Shown here: one piece after another, positions 1 through 6,375 of the stretch
Layout of the letters: each line of letters begins with the position of its first letter
How positions within the stretch are numbered: position 1 is the stretch's first letter
Assembly: GCA_023301395.1 (NCBI GenBank)
Contig: JALZUY010000317.1
Location: 1 to 10,192, forward strand
DNA length: 10,192 bases
Source of the DNA: Nonlabens sp.
GTDB taxonomy: Bacteria > Bacteroidota > Bacteroidia > Flavobacteriales > Flavobacteriaceae
Reading direction: 5' to 3'
Position numbers and translations under genes: made by a program
Notes under the pieces: generated by a model
Database searches by the model: none
What the model was told of the DNA's origin: nothing
Seen by the model: only the letters and a program-made list of their open reading frames with translations

Positions 1-20
1 TTGTCGTTCAATTTATTTTC

Positions 21-383
21 ATGACTCCACAAGAACAATTTTTAACTGAAATCCTATTTGCCGACCTTGATTATGAGGTAAAAGGTGAAGGTATTTATGT
101 CTTTAAAGCTTTAGACTTTAAAGAATTGATTGTACGTTGTGGGAACAATGGAGTAGGAGCTTATAAAATGCTTGTGTGGAAAGATGATGAGGTTCTTAGA
201 ATCACTACACACGACGACTTTAATAAAAAAGCAACCGATGTAAGATGGTTAAAGACAGCTTTTTACAAGTTTTTCTATGAAGATAAAACTTGTAATTTCA
301 GTGCTGAGTTTAAAATCTCAGAAAAATTACTGGAACGCAAAGAAATGTTTGTTCCTAAAGTAAAAGATGAGGAAGAAGAATAA
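21..383 (+). CDS. Small conserved-looking protein of unknown function
   Basis: This encodes a 120-residue soluble protein that I do not recognise. It has no signal peptide or membrane segment. It mixes beta-strand-like hydrophobic stretches (residues about 24-60) with a helical aromatic segment around residues 76-87 (WLKTAFYKFFYE). It ends in a lysine-rich then strongly acidic tail (DEEEE). The ATG at 21 is the first in frame, but the frame is open to the left edge of the window, so a longer N-terminus cannot be excluded. The gene converges on the minus-strand DUF1569 gene with only 4 bases between the stop codons. Codon use and composition match the neighbours, so it is probably a real gene. 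Its function is unknown. Confidence 0.7.
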   Translation: MTPQEQFLTEILFADLDYEVKGEGIYVFKALDFKELIVRCGNNGVGAYKMLVWKDDEVLRITTHDDFNKKATDVRWLKTAFYKFFYEDKTCNFSAEFKISEKLLERKEMFVPKVKDEEEE

Positions 384-399
384 ATTTCTATTTCTTCTT
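373..399. repeat. Inverted repeat spanning two convergent stop codons
   Basis: AAGAAGAA (373-380) and TTCTTCTT (392-399) form an 8-bp stem with an 11-base loop. The loop holds the stop codon of the plus-strand gene and most of the stop codon of the minus-strand gene. The same repeat encodes the acidic tail of one protein and the Lys-Lys-Lys tail of the other. There is no clear T tract beyond it, so it is at best a weak bidirectional terminator. Confidence 0.35.
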
Positions 400-849
400 A
401 ACCATATCCCGCAGTATCTTCAAGTGATGCTCTGTATGAATACCTAAGAACTTCTTTGATTCTTTTACATTTAAGTCTCCAAACATTGGATGCCTAAAAT
501 GACTTTGCTCGTCTAGATTATTGAAGTTAGTAAGACCACTTTTTGCAGATTCAAATCTGTTTAGTAAGTCAGCTTTGGTAATATGATCTTCGGGTAATAC
601 ATGTTTAGGAGCACGACCTTTTCCTCTTGGAATTTTATGAAAGGTCATGATCATCCATTTTAGAAAACTCCTTTTAGGTTTGAATTCGTTAGGATTAGAA
701 TTTGCAACAGCCTGTGGTATTCCTTCAAATACTCTTAAAGTATGATCTATTTGCCAGTAACTACTAGACTTAGAAATAGCTAGATTTGAAAATTCTTGCT
801 TTTCTATGAACTGCTCTATTTCTTTAAGTTGATTTTGAAGTTTTTCCAT
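388..849 (-). CDS. DUF1569 family protein (DinB-like four-helix fold)
   Basis: The product is 153 residues and cytoplasmic, with no signal peptide. Seen in the sequence: His36 in an N-terminal helix, the PRGKGRAPK stretch (residues 74-82), HPMFG (120-124), and a C-terminal HTEHHLKIL helix (138-146). That arrangement fits DUF1569, a family related to the DinB/YfiT four-helix-bundle superfamily, and the length is typical. In DinB-type proteins three histidines bind a divalent metal; His36, His138 and His142 are my candidates by inference. The biochemical role of DUF1569 is not known. The ATG at 849 lies 2 bases after the stop of the Gre-like gene, so the two are very probably co-transcribed. 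Confidence 0.8.
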   Translation of the reverse strand: MEKLQNQLKEIEQFIEKQEFSNLAISKSSSYWQIDHTLRVFEGIPQAVANSNPNEFKPKRSFLKWMIMTFHKIPRGKGRAPKHVLPEDHITKADLLNRFESAKSGLTNFNNLDEQSHFRHPMFGDLNVKESKKFLGIHTEHHLKILRDMVKKK

Positions 850-851
850 AA

Positions 852-1310
852 CTAGTAAATATCTTGAATTGTGAATTTTTGATCATTAAAATTCACGATG
901 TCTGAGATTGATTTGTGTTTGATAGCAACACCTATAGGTGATTGAAGAGAAATACAAAAAACACTTTTTCCATCTACCATTATTTTGCCCATTCCAGCAC
1001 TTATATAAAACCAACCAGCTGGTAACTGAACCATCGCGCCAGGTTCTACTTGAGTACGTACTTTGGTTACTTCTATTTTATTAATTTGTTCTAGAATCTT
1101 AGAAGTATCGGCAAGCTGTCTTTTGAAAAGATCTTCTTCATTTTGAATCATAGCCATTCCTGTTTCATACTTATCTCCAGCACTACTTTTAGTTTCGTTT
1201 TGCTTGGAATCCATAAGTCTATCGAGATTTTTGTGTATCGTAGACAAACGATCTTCTATGATTTGAAGACAGTGATTATAGACTTGTTTCTTAAAAGCAG
1301 TAGATTTCAT
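852..1310 (-). CDS. GreA/GreB-like transcription factor-type protein
   Basis: The product has 152 residues from the ATG at 1310. The frame extends to a TTG at 1346, but that would add a hydrophobic leader (VIDYFYILLFF) unlike a cytosolic protein, so I prefer the ATG. A near-consensus -7 element (TACATTTT, 1321-1328) lies 10 bases upstream. Residues about 5-80 look like an antiparallel coiled coil whose turn contains SSAGDKYETG. The GDxxE there (Asp46, Glu49) matches the acidic tip of Gre factors, which reaches into the RNA polymerase secondary channel. Residues about 85-152 look like an FKBP-type Gre C-terminal domain, including SPIGVAIKHKSISDIVNF (114-131). Similar flavobacterial proteins are, as I recall, sometimes labelled 3-oxoacyl-ACP synthase; neither the length nor any catalytic motif here supports that. 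Role inferred: RNA polymerase accessory factor. It leads the pair with the DUF1569 gene. Confidence 0.65.
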   Translation of the reverse strand: MKSTAFKKQVYNHCLQIIEDRLSTIHKNLDRLMDSKQNETKSSAGDKYETGMAMIQNEEDLFKRQLADTSKILEQINKIEVTKVRTQVEPGAMVQLPAGWFYISAGMGKIMVDGKSVFCISLQSPIGVAIKHKSISDIVNFNDQKFTIQDIY

Positions 1311-1363
1311 AAAGAATAATAAAATGTAAAAATAATCAATAACCAACCGAAATGACTAGACAC

Positions 1364-1385
1364 AAAAAAGCCTCACGCACGAGGC
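1364..1385 (-). terminator. Rho-independent terminator of the fasciclin gene
   Basis: Read on the minus strand, GCCTC-GTGCGT-GAGGC forms a 5-bp GC-rich stem with a 6-base loop (1370-1385), followed directly by six T residues (1364-1369). It lies 30 bases past the stop codon of the FAS1 lipoprotein gene. It separates that gene from the downstream Gre-like/DUF1569 pair, whose coding region begins at 1310. Confidence 0.85.
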
Positions 1386-1415
1386 AATAAGGCTATTCTC
1401 TACTAACCTAAGTCT

Positions 1416-2375
1416 TTATGGTCTCAATATAAAATCAATGGCATGTACAACACCATTAATAGCTGTAAGATCAGTTACCGTTACGTTTGTTTCTGTCATG
1501 GTAGCGTCAGTGATCACTACACCACTTGTTGTGTTTATAGTGAAAGTTCCAGGTCCAATAGGGTCTATAACCATTCCATCCATAATATCACCAGCTCTTA
1601 CAGCCGCTCCATCTATAACATGGTAAGTAAGAATGTCTGATAAAGTAGCAAGGTCTAATATATCTTGTACACTTGCGATTCCATCAGCTGGATCTACATC
1701 GATAAGTGCTTGAAAAGAAGAATCTAATGGAGCAAAAACGGTGTAGTCTGTTGTAGTTAAACTCAACGTAGGAACTAATCCTTCTTGAGTTACAGCAGTT
1801 ACAAGACTTGAGAAACTTGGGTTTGCAGCAGCAAGTGTTACTACAGTTGGTAAAGTAATTACTTCATCAACCACGTGAACTACACCATTGTCTACAGAAT
1901 TGTCTGCACCAGTTACTTGGGCACCACCATTAAGTATAACTCCTGAGGTGATGTCTACATAAAGGTCTAAGGAGTCTCCATTTTCATTTATAGCACTAGT
2001 CTTTACATAACCACTAGTTAAGTCAGTAGAGGTAGCTACTGTTCCTAGAACGTGGTTACGTAATGTATTTCTTAATAACAAAACAGGCACATCATCTATG
2101 GATGCAAAACTATTTGCTGTTAAGAAAGCTTGGAAAGCAGTATCTGTTGGTGCAAATACGGTAAAAGTACCACCGCTTTGATCTAGTGTAGCGTCTAGTC
2201 CTGTTCTCAATAATGCTGCATTAAGAATAGTGAAATCTGCATTATCTACAGTTAAATCAAATGCAGAATTGTTGTTGTCTAGCACGTTGTTATTATCATC
2301 GTCATCGCATGACATTGTAGTTACCGCTATAACTGCAAGTATTAAAATTTTGAAACTTATAACTAGCTTTTTCAT
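1416..2375 (-). CDS. Surface lipoprotein with two fasciclin (FAS1) domains
   Basis: The product is 319 residues. The N-terminus is a lipoprotein signal peptide: MKK, a hydrophobic core, then TTMSC with Cys23 as the lipidation site. Four Asp and three Asn follow the Cys; an acidic stretch at this position is a known Bacteroidota signal for export to the outer face of the outer membrane. FAS1 domain 1 covers residues about 40-176, with FTVFAPTDTAF (71-81) and NGVVHVVDEVI (163-173). Domain 2 covers about 177-319, with YTVFAPLDSSF (211-221), a YHV core and NGVVHAIDFIL (307-317). FAS1 domains act in cell adhesion and matrix or carbohydrate contact; the partner here is unknown. The gene stands alone, with a putative promoter at 2396-2403 and a terminator at 1364-1385. 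Confidence 0.93.
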   Translation of the reverse strand: MKKLVISFKILILAVIAVTTMSCDDDDNNNVLDNNNSAFDLTVDNADFTILNAALLRTGLDATLDQSGGTFTVFAPTDTAFQAFLTANSFASIDDVPVLLLRNTLRNHVLGTVATSTDLTSGYVKTSAINENGDSLDLYVDITSGVILNGGAQVTGADNSVDNGVVHVVDEVITLPTVVTLAAANPSFSSLVTAVTQEGLVPTLSLTTTDYTVFAPLDSSFQALIDVDPADGIASVQDILDLATLSDILTYHVIDGAAVRAGDIMDGMVIDPIGPGTFTINTTSGVVITDATMTETNVTVTDLTAINGVVHAIDFILRP

Positions 2376-2395
2376 GAGTTTGTTTTTGAATTCTT

Positions 2396-2403
2396 CAAAG
2401 ATA
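2396..2403 (-). promoter_or_regulatory. Putative -7 promoter element of the fasciclin gene
   Basis: On the minus strand this reads TATCTTTG, a perfect match to the Bacteroidota -7 consensus TAnnTTTG. It is 20 bases upstream of the ATG. I see no convincing -33 TTG at the usual distance, so the assignment rests on the -7 element and its position. Confidence 0.5.
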
Positions 2404-2531
2404 GATTCAAAGAATGTTTAATTTGTTAAAAAAAGATATACATAATTATAATTTCTTAATCATAAGCTTTTAGATACTTCACTATAAGTAAAATCAAGGC
2501 AGTAAGAGGTTATAGTATAAGTGAGAAGAAT

Positions 2532-2539
2532 TATTTTTG
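2532..2539 (+). promoter_or_regulatory. Putative -7 promoter element of mnmA
   Basis: TATTTTTG matches TAnnTTTG exactly and ends 4 bases before the ATG at 2544. Transcription would then start at, or within a few bases of, the start codon, giving a leaderless or nearly leaderless mRNA. No clear -33 TTG is visible. The 2376-2543 gap otherwise holds only AT-rich sequence between the divergent fasciclin and mnmA promoters. Confidence 0.5.
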
Positions 2540-2543
2540 CATT

Positions 2544-3722
2544 ATGGCAAAAGTAGTAGTAGGACTTTCTGGTGGAGTAGATTCTAGCGTCGCAGCTTAT
2601 CTTTTAAAAGAACAAGGTCACGAGGTAATAGGTTTGTTTATGAAAAACTGGCACGACGACAGCGTTACTATAAGTGATGATTGTCCATGGCTAGAGGATT
2701 CAAATGACGCAATGCTTGTTGCAGACAAACTAGGGATTCCTTTCCAGACGGTAGATTTAAGTAATCAATATAAAGAACGTATCGTCGATTACATGTTTGA
2801 CGAGTATGCTCGTGGTCGTACACCTAATCCCGATGTGCTTTGTAATCGTGAAATTAAATTTGACGTATTTCTAGATATTGCTCTAGAACTAGGAGCAGAC
2901 TATGTCGCTACCGGTCATTATTGTCAAAAACAAACTACCGTCGTGGACGGAAAAGAAATCCATCATTTAATAGGTGGAGCAGATTTAAACAAGGATCAAA
3001 GCTATTTTCTATGTCAAGTTTCTCAAAAACAACTGGCTAGAACACTTTTCCCCATAGGTGATCTTCAAAAACCCAAAGTACGCGATATTGCCGCTGCGCA
3101 AGATTTAATTACGGCAGGAAAGAAAGATTCTCAAGGACTATGTTTTATAGGTAAAGTAAGATTGCCAGATTTTTTACAACAGCAATTAAAGCCTAAGAAT
3201 GGCGATATTATAGAAATACCAGCAACAATTAGTGAAGAGAAAGCAGTTGTTTATGGTGATGAAAATGAGGTGGTTACACTTTCGCGCAAGCGACATTATC
3301 AACCTGTAGATGGAAAAAAGCTAGGCACACATCAAGGGGCACATTATTTTACACGCGGCCAGCGCAAAGGTCTCGCAGTAGGTGGAACGCCTGAGCCGTT
3401 ATTTGTGATCGAGACTGACGTGGAGACTAATACCATATATGTAGGTCAAGGAAAATTACATCCTGGATTGTACCGCCGTGGATTGTTTATAGATAAAAGT
3501 GAGCTGCACTGGATACGTGAGGATATGGGGTTGCCAGCAGGTGAAACCATGGATGTAATGGCTAGAATACGTTATCGACAAACATTAGAGAAAGCCGTTT
3601 TGCATAGTGTTGAAAATGGAGCCTATTTGATTTTTGAGAAACCACAAAGTGCTATTTCACCAGGTCAATTTGCCGCGTGGTACCAGAATAATGAATGTCT
3701 AGGTTCGGGCGTTATTTCTTAA
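2544..3722 (+). CDS. mnmA: tRNA-specific 2-thiouridylase MnmA
   Basis: MnmA transfers sulfur to uridine 34 of the Lys, Glu and Gln tRNAs (2-thiolation, the s2 of mnm5s2U) using ATP; it is cytosolic. Seen: the PP-loop SGGVDSS (9-15), the nucleophile Cys100 in NPDVLCNREIKF, ATGHY (122-126), and the persulfide-forming Cys200 in DSQGLCFIG. GTHQGAHYFTRGQRKGL (261-277) marks the central domain, and a beta-barrel domain ends the protein. The length of 392 exceeds the usual 360-370, mostly because of an extra segment of about 30 residues at 226-256. I recall such an insert in other Bacteroidota MnmA proteins. A degenerate copy of a 16-bp palindrome lies in this insert and encodes LSRKR (246-250). The ATG at 2544 is supported by the adjacent -7 element and by the MAKVVVGLSGG start. 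Confidence 0.97.
   Translation: MAKVVVGLSGGVDSSVAAYLLKEQGHEVIGLFMKNWHDDSVTISDDCPWLEDSNDAMLVADKLGIPFQTVDLSNQYKERIVDYMFDEYARGRTPNPDVLCNREIKFDVFLDIALELGADYVATGHYCQKQTTVVDGKEIHHLIGGADLNKDQSYFLCQVSQKQLARTLFPIGDLQKPKVRDIAAAQDLITAGKKDSQGLCFIGKVRLPDFLQQQLKPKNGDIIEIPATISEEKAVVYGDENEVVTLSRKRHYQPVDGKKLGTHQGAHYFTRGQRKGLAVGGTPEPLFVIETDVETNTIYVGQGKLHPGLYRRGLFIDKSELHWIREDMGLPAGETMDVMARIRYRQTLEKAVLHSVENGAYLIFEKPQSAISPGQFAAWYQNNECLGSGVIS
3277..3292. repeat. Degenerate copy of the CGCTTTCGCGAAAGCG palindrome
   Basis: CACTTTCGCGCAAGCG matches the perfect palindrome at 3764-3779 in 14 of 16 bases. It lies inside mnmA, in the lineage-type insert, and is read as LSRKR. That is a different frame from the other two copies in this window. 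Confidence 0.5.
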
Positions 3723-3731
3723 CTTGCTATT

Positions 3732-5309
3732 ATGAGAATATTTATTTGTATTGTTTTTTATCTCGCTTTCGCGAAAGCGTATTCACAAGAATTCCATGCC
3801 TGGATTTATTTTACAGATAAACCTAATGTGAGTACAAGTATAGCTTCTCCACAAACTATTCTTACTCAAAAGGCGATTCAACGCAAGGCCCGACATGGAA
3901 TAGCTATTGACTCTCGCGATGTTCCCATGAGCCAAAGTTATGTGAGTCAGATCAAGTCGCAAACAGGAATTACTTATAAAACACAATCTAAATGGTTCAA
4001 TTGTGTGCATGTAACTGGTCTAGAAACAGATATTAATGCTTTATCTACACTTAGTTTTGTGTCCAGTATTGATTATGCAGATCCTACAAAAATGTTACAA
4101 CAAACTAATAGAGATAAATTTGTGCAAACCACAACGCCACCATTAACTTATGGAAATGCGTTCAATCAAATAGACATGATAGGTCTCAACGACTTACATG
4201 ATATAGGAAATACAGGAACTGGAGTAACCATTGCTGTAACTGATAGTGGATTTCCTAATGTAGATACTAATCTTGCTTTTAATCAATTACGTAGTAATAA
4301 TGGAATTGCTGGCGGCTATGATTTTGTAGCAGGAGATAATTCCTATTTTGGAGACAATTCTCATGGAGCTCGTGTATTGAGTATTATGGCGGCACATGAA
4401 AGTGGTAATTTTGAAGGTAGTGCACCTGATGCTGAATATTATCTTTTCAGAACCGAAGATGTGAGTAGTGAAACTCCTGTAGAAATGAGCTACTGGGTAG
4501 CAGCAGCAGAGCGTGCAGACTCCTTAGGTGTGGATGTAATGAATGTTTCGCTAGGATATTTAGGGTTTGATAATTCAAATGAGAATTTATCCTACACAGA
4601 CTTAGATGGACAAACGGCTTTCATATCGCGAGGTGCAAATGTGGCTTTTGAAAAAGGAATGATAGTCGTGGTTAGTGCTGGCAACTCTGGTGCATCTTTA
4701 AGTCATCCTTATATCGCTGCGCCGGCAGATGCTGACGGAGCATTTACAATAGGTTCTGTAACTTCAATGCAGGCTAAATCAAGTTTTTCAAGTATAGGTC
4801 CTACGGTGGATAATCGACTAAAACCTAATGTTATGGCTCAAGGAAGTGCGACTGCATTTATAAATGAAAGTGGTTCATTAACATCTGGAAATGGTACTTC
4901 ATTTAGTGCACCATTAATCACTGGAGCAATGGCTTGTCTTGTGCAAGCGTTTCCTAATCTTACACCACAACAACTTAAAACGGCTGTTCAAGAAAGTGCC
5001 GATAATTTTACGACACCAAACAATGATTACGGTTATGGGATTCCAGATTTTGGCACTGTATTCACAACTTTAAGTGCGCTAGATATCGCTTCAAATGATT
5101 TTGACTATTATATTAAAGAGAAGCAATTAGTAGTTGATCTACCGCAAGAGTTTCCAGCGGTTAGCTCAAAATTATATAATTTGATGGGTCAGTGCGTGTG
5201 GAATGGAACCATTGAAAATAATATACCAGTAGATTTGAGCAATCTTAATTCAGGAATTTATCTTTTACAGTTAAATGGAATTGATGAGGTTGTTAAGATT
5301 GCTTTCTAA
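3732..5309 (+). CDS. Secreted subtilisin-like (S8) serine peptidase with putative type IX secretion tail
   Basis: The product is 525 residues. The N-terminal signal peptide (residues 1 to about 16-18) has two plausible cleavage sites, AKA/Y and AYS/Q. A propeptide-like region covers about 20-130. The catalytic triad is visible: Asp171 in VTDSGFP, His211 in DNSHGARV, and Ser390 in GNGTSFSAP; Asn318 in SAGNSG is the oxyanion-hole residue. The last 70 or so residues (about 455-525, containing LYNLMGQCVW, SGIYLLQL and the end VVKIAF) look like a type A C-terminal sorting domain of the type IX secretion system. The enzyme is therefore probably released or attached at the cell surface; its substrate is unknown. 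The gene begins 9 bases after mnmA and has no good promoter of its own, so co-transcription with mnmA is likely although the functions are unrelated. Confidence 0.93.
   Translation: MRIFICIVFYLAFAKAYSQEFHAWIYFTDKPNVSTSIASPQTILTQKAIQRKARHGIAIDSRDVPMSQSYVSQIKSQTGITYKTQSKWFNCVHVTGLETDINALSTLSFVSSIDYADPTKMLQQTNRDKFVQTTTPPLTYGNAFNQIDMIGLNDLHDIGNTGTGVTIAVTDSGFPNVDTNLAFNQLRSNNGIAGGYDFVAGDNSYFGDNSHGARVLSIMAAHESGNFEGSAPDAEYYLFRTEDVSSETPVEMSYWVAAAERADSLGVDVMNVSLGYLGFDNSNENLSYTDLDGQTAFISRGANVAFEKGMIVVVSAGNSGASLSHPYIAAPADADGAFTIGSVTSMQAKSSFSSIGPTVDNRLKPNVMAQGSATAFINESGSLTSGNGTSFSAPLITGAMACLVQAFPNLTPQQLKTAVQESADNFTTPNNDYGYGIPDFGTVFTTLSALDIASNDFDYYIKEKQLVVDLPQEFPAVSSKLYNLMGQCVWNGTIENNIPVDLSNLNSGIYLLQLNGIDEVVKIAF
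3764..3779. repeat. Perfect 16-bp palindrome CGCTTTCGCGAAAGCG
   Basis: This sequence is identical to its reverse complement over all 16 bases. It lies in the signal-peptide coding part of the S8 peptidase and is read as AFAKA (residues 12-16), which supplies a possible AxA signal-peptidase site. Related copies occur at 8599-8614 (15 of 16) and 3277-3292 (14 of 16). GC-rich palindromes recurring in AT-rich coding sequence suggest a genome-wide iterated motif. Confidence 0.75.
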
Positions 5310-5394
5310 CTTCTTAATAAAAACTTCTTTATTTAAGAATGACATTGGTGATTTTACATTGGATAATTAGATTTTCAAGATATACTTTTTCCAT

Positions 5395-5402
5395 TAAATT
5401 TG
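5395..5402 (+). promoter_or_regulatory. Putative -7 promoter element of the nitronate monooxygenase gene
   Basis: TAAATTTG is a perfect TAnnTTTG match that ends 19 bases before the ATG at 5422. A clear -33 TTG at the usual spacing is not visible. The 112-base gap after the S8 peptidase (5310-5421) and this element suggest a new transcription unit covering the flavoprotein and TrhA genes. Confidence 0.5.
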
Positions 5403-5421
5403 CATTAAGAATCAGCAATCT

Positions 5422-6375
5422 ATGGAAAACAGAATCACATCATTATTCGGTATAAAATATCCTATCATTCAAGGCGGAATGATATGGGCAAGTGGATACA
5501 AACTGGCAAGTGCAGTATCAAATGCTGGTGGACTAGGTTTGATAGGAGCAGGTTCAATGTATCCAGAAGTTCTTAGAGAGCATATTCAAAAATGTAAAAA
5601 GGCAACAGATAAACCATATGGTGTAAATGTTCCATTACTTTATACAGATCTTGAAGAGATTCTAGAAATTATTATAGAAGAAAAAGTTCCGATTGTATTT
5701 ACAAGTGCTGGTAACCCTAAGACTTATACTAAGCGATTAAAAGATGCAGGAATAACAGTAGTCCATGTAGTGAGTTCTGTGAAATTTGCTTTAAAATGTC
5801 AACAAGCTGGAGTAGACGCTGTAGTTGCTGAAGGTTTTGAAGCTGGTGGACACAACGGTCGTGAAGAGACCACTACTTTGACTTTAATACCTATGGTAAA
5901 AGAAGCTCTAGATATTCCATTAATTGCCGCAGGAGGAATAGCTACTGGAAGAGGAATGATGGCTGCCATGACAATAGGTGCAGAAGGTGTTCAAGTAGGA
6001 AGTCGCTTTGTAGCTACGCACGAAGCAAGTAGTCATCTTGCCTTCAAACAAGCTGTTGTGGATGCAAAAGAAGGCGCAACACATTTAACATTAAAAGAAC
6101 TCGCTCCAGTACGCATGATGCGTAATAAGTTTTGGAATGAAGTTCAAGAACTCTATAAAACAGCACCAACTCCTGAGGAGTTGAAAAATTTATTAGGTCG
6201 TGCACGCGCAAAAAAAGGAATGTTTGAAGGTGATTTAAATGATGGTGAGCTAGAAATAGGACAAATCTCAGGATTAATCAATGATATTATTCCTGCTGCA
6301 CAAGTATTAGAAAATATGGTGGCTGAATATGAGCAAACTAGACTAGAAATGATTAATAAGTCGTTACATGGCTAG
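5422..6375 (+). CDS. Nitronate monooxygenase / FabK-like FMN-dependent enzyme
   Basis: The product is a 317-residue cytosolic TIM-barrel flavoprotein of the NMO/2-nitropropane dioxygenase and FabK superfamily. Seen: the N-terminal YPIIQGGMIWAS (13-24), SNAGGLGLIG (33-42), GFEAGGHNG (138-146) with His144 at the position of the catalytic histidine, and AAGGIATGRG with VQVGSRF (about 159-186), which form the FMN phosphate site. The length is usual for the family. The family includes enzymes that oxidise nitronates to carbonyl compounds and enoyl-ACP reductases of the FabK type. Sequence alone does not settle which. No fatty-acid synthesis genes are adjacent, so the nitronate monooxygenase label is the cautious choice. 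The end overlaps the start of the TrhA gene by 8 bases (6368-6375), which implies translational coupling. Confidence 0.88.
   Translation: MENRITSLFGIKYPIIQGGMIWASGYKLASAVSNAGGLGLIGAGSMYPEVLREHIQKCKKATDKPYGVNVPLLYTDLEEILEIIIEEKVPIVFTSAGNPKTYTKRLKDAGITVVHVVSSVKFALKCQQAGVDAVVAEGFEAGGHNGREETTTLTLIPMVKEALDIPLIAAGGIATGRGMMAAMTIGAEGVQVGSRFVATHEASSHLAFKQAVVDAKEGATHLTLKELAPVRMMRNKFWNEVQELYKTAPTPEELKNLLGRARAKKGMFEGDLNDGELEIGQISGLINDIIPAAQVLENMVAEYEQTRLEMINKSLHG

Noticed and set aside
1311..1346. N-terminal extension of the Gre-like protein from the TTG at 1346
   Set aside because: It would add a hydrophobic leader to a coiled-coil cytosolic protein, and an ATG with a nearby -7-like element is available at 1310.
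1438..1640. Two overlapping plus-strand open frames of 62 and 65 codons
   Set aside because: They lie antisense within the FAS1 lipoprotein gene, have compositions typical of shadow frames and show no recognisable domain.
2230..2421. Plus-strand frame of 63 codons over the fasciclin gene start
   Set aside because: It is antisense to the signal peptide, Ser-rich only because of the opposite Asp/Asn codons, and has no promoter.
5311..5339. Possible terminator after the S8 peptidase (TTCTTAA/TTAAGAA, 15-base loop)
   Set aside because: The 7-bp stem is almost all A/T with a long loop and no T tract after it, so it is too weak to call.
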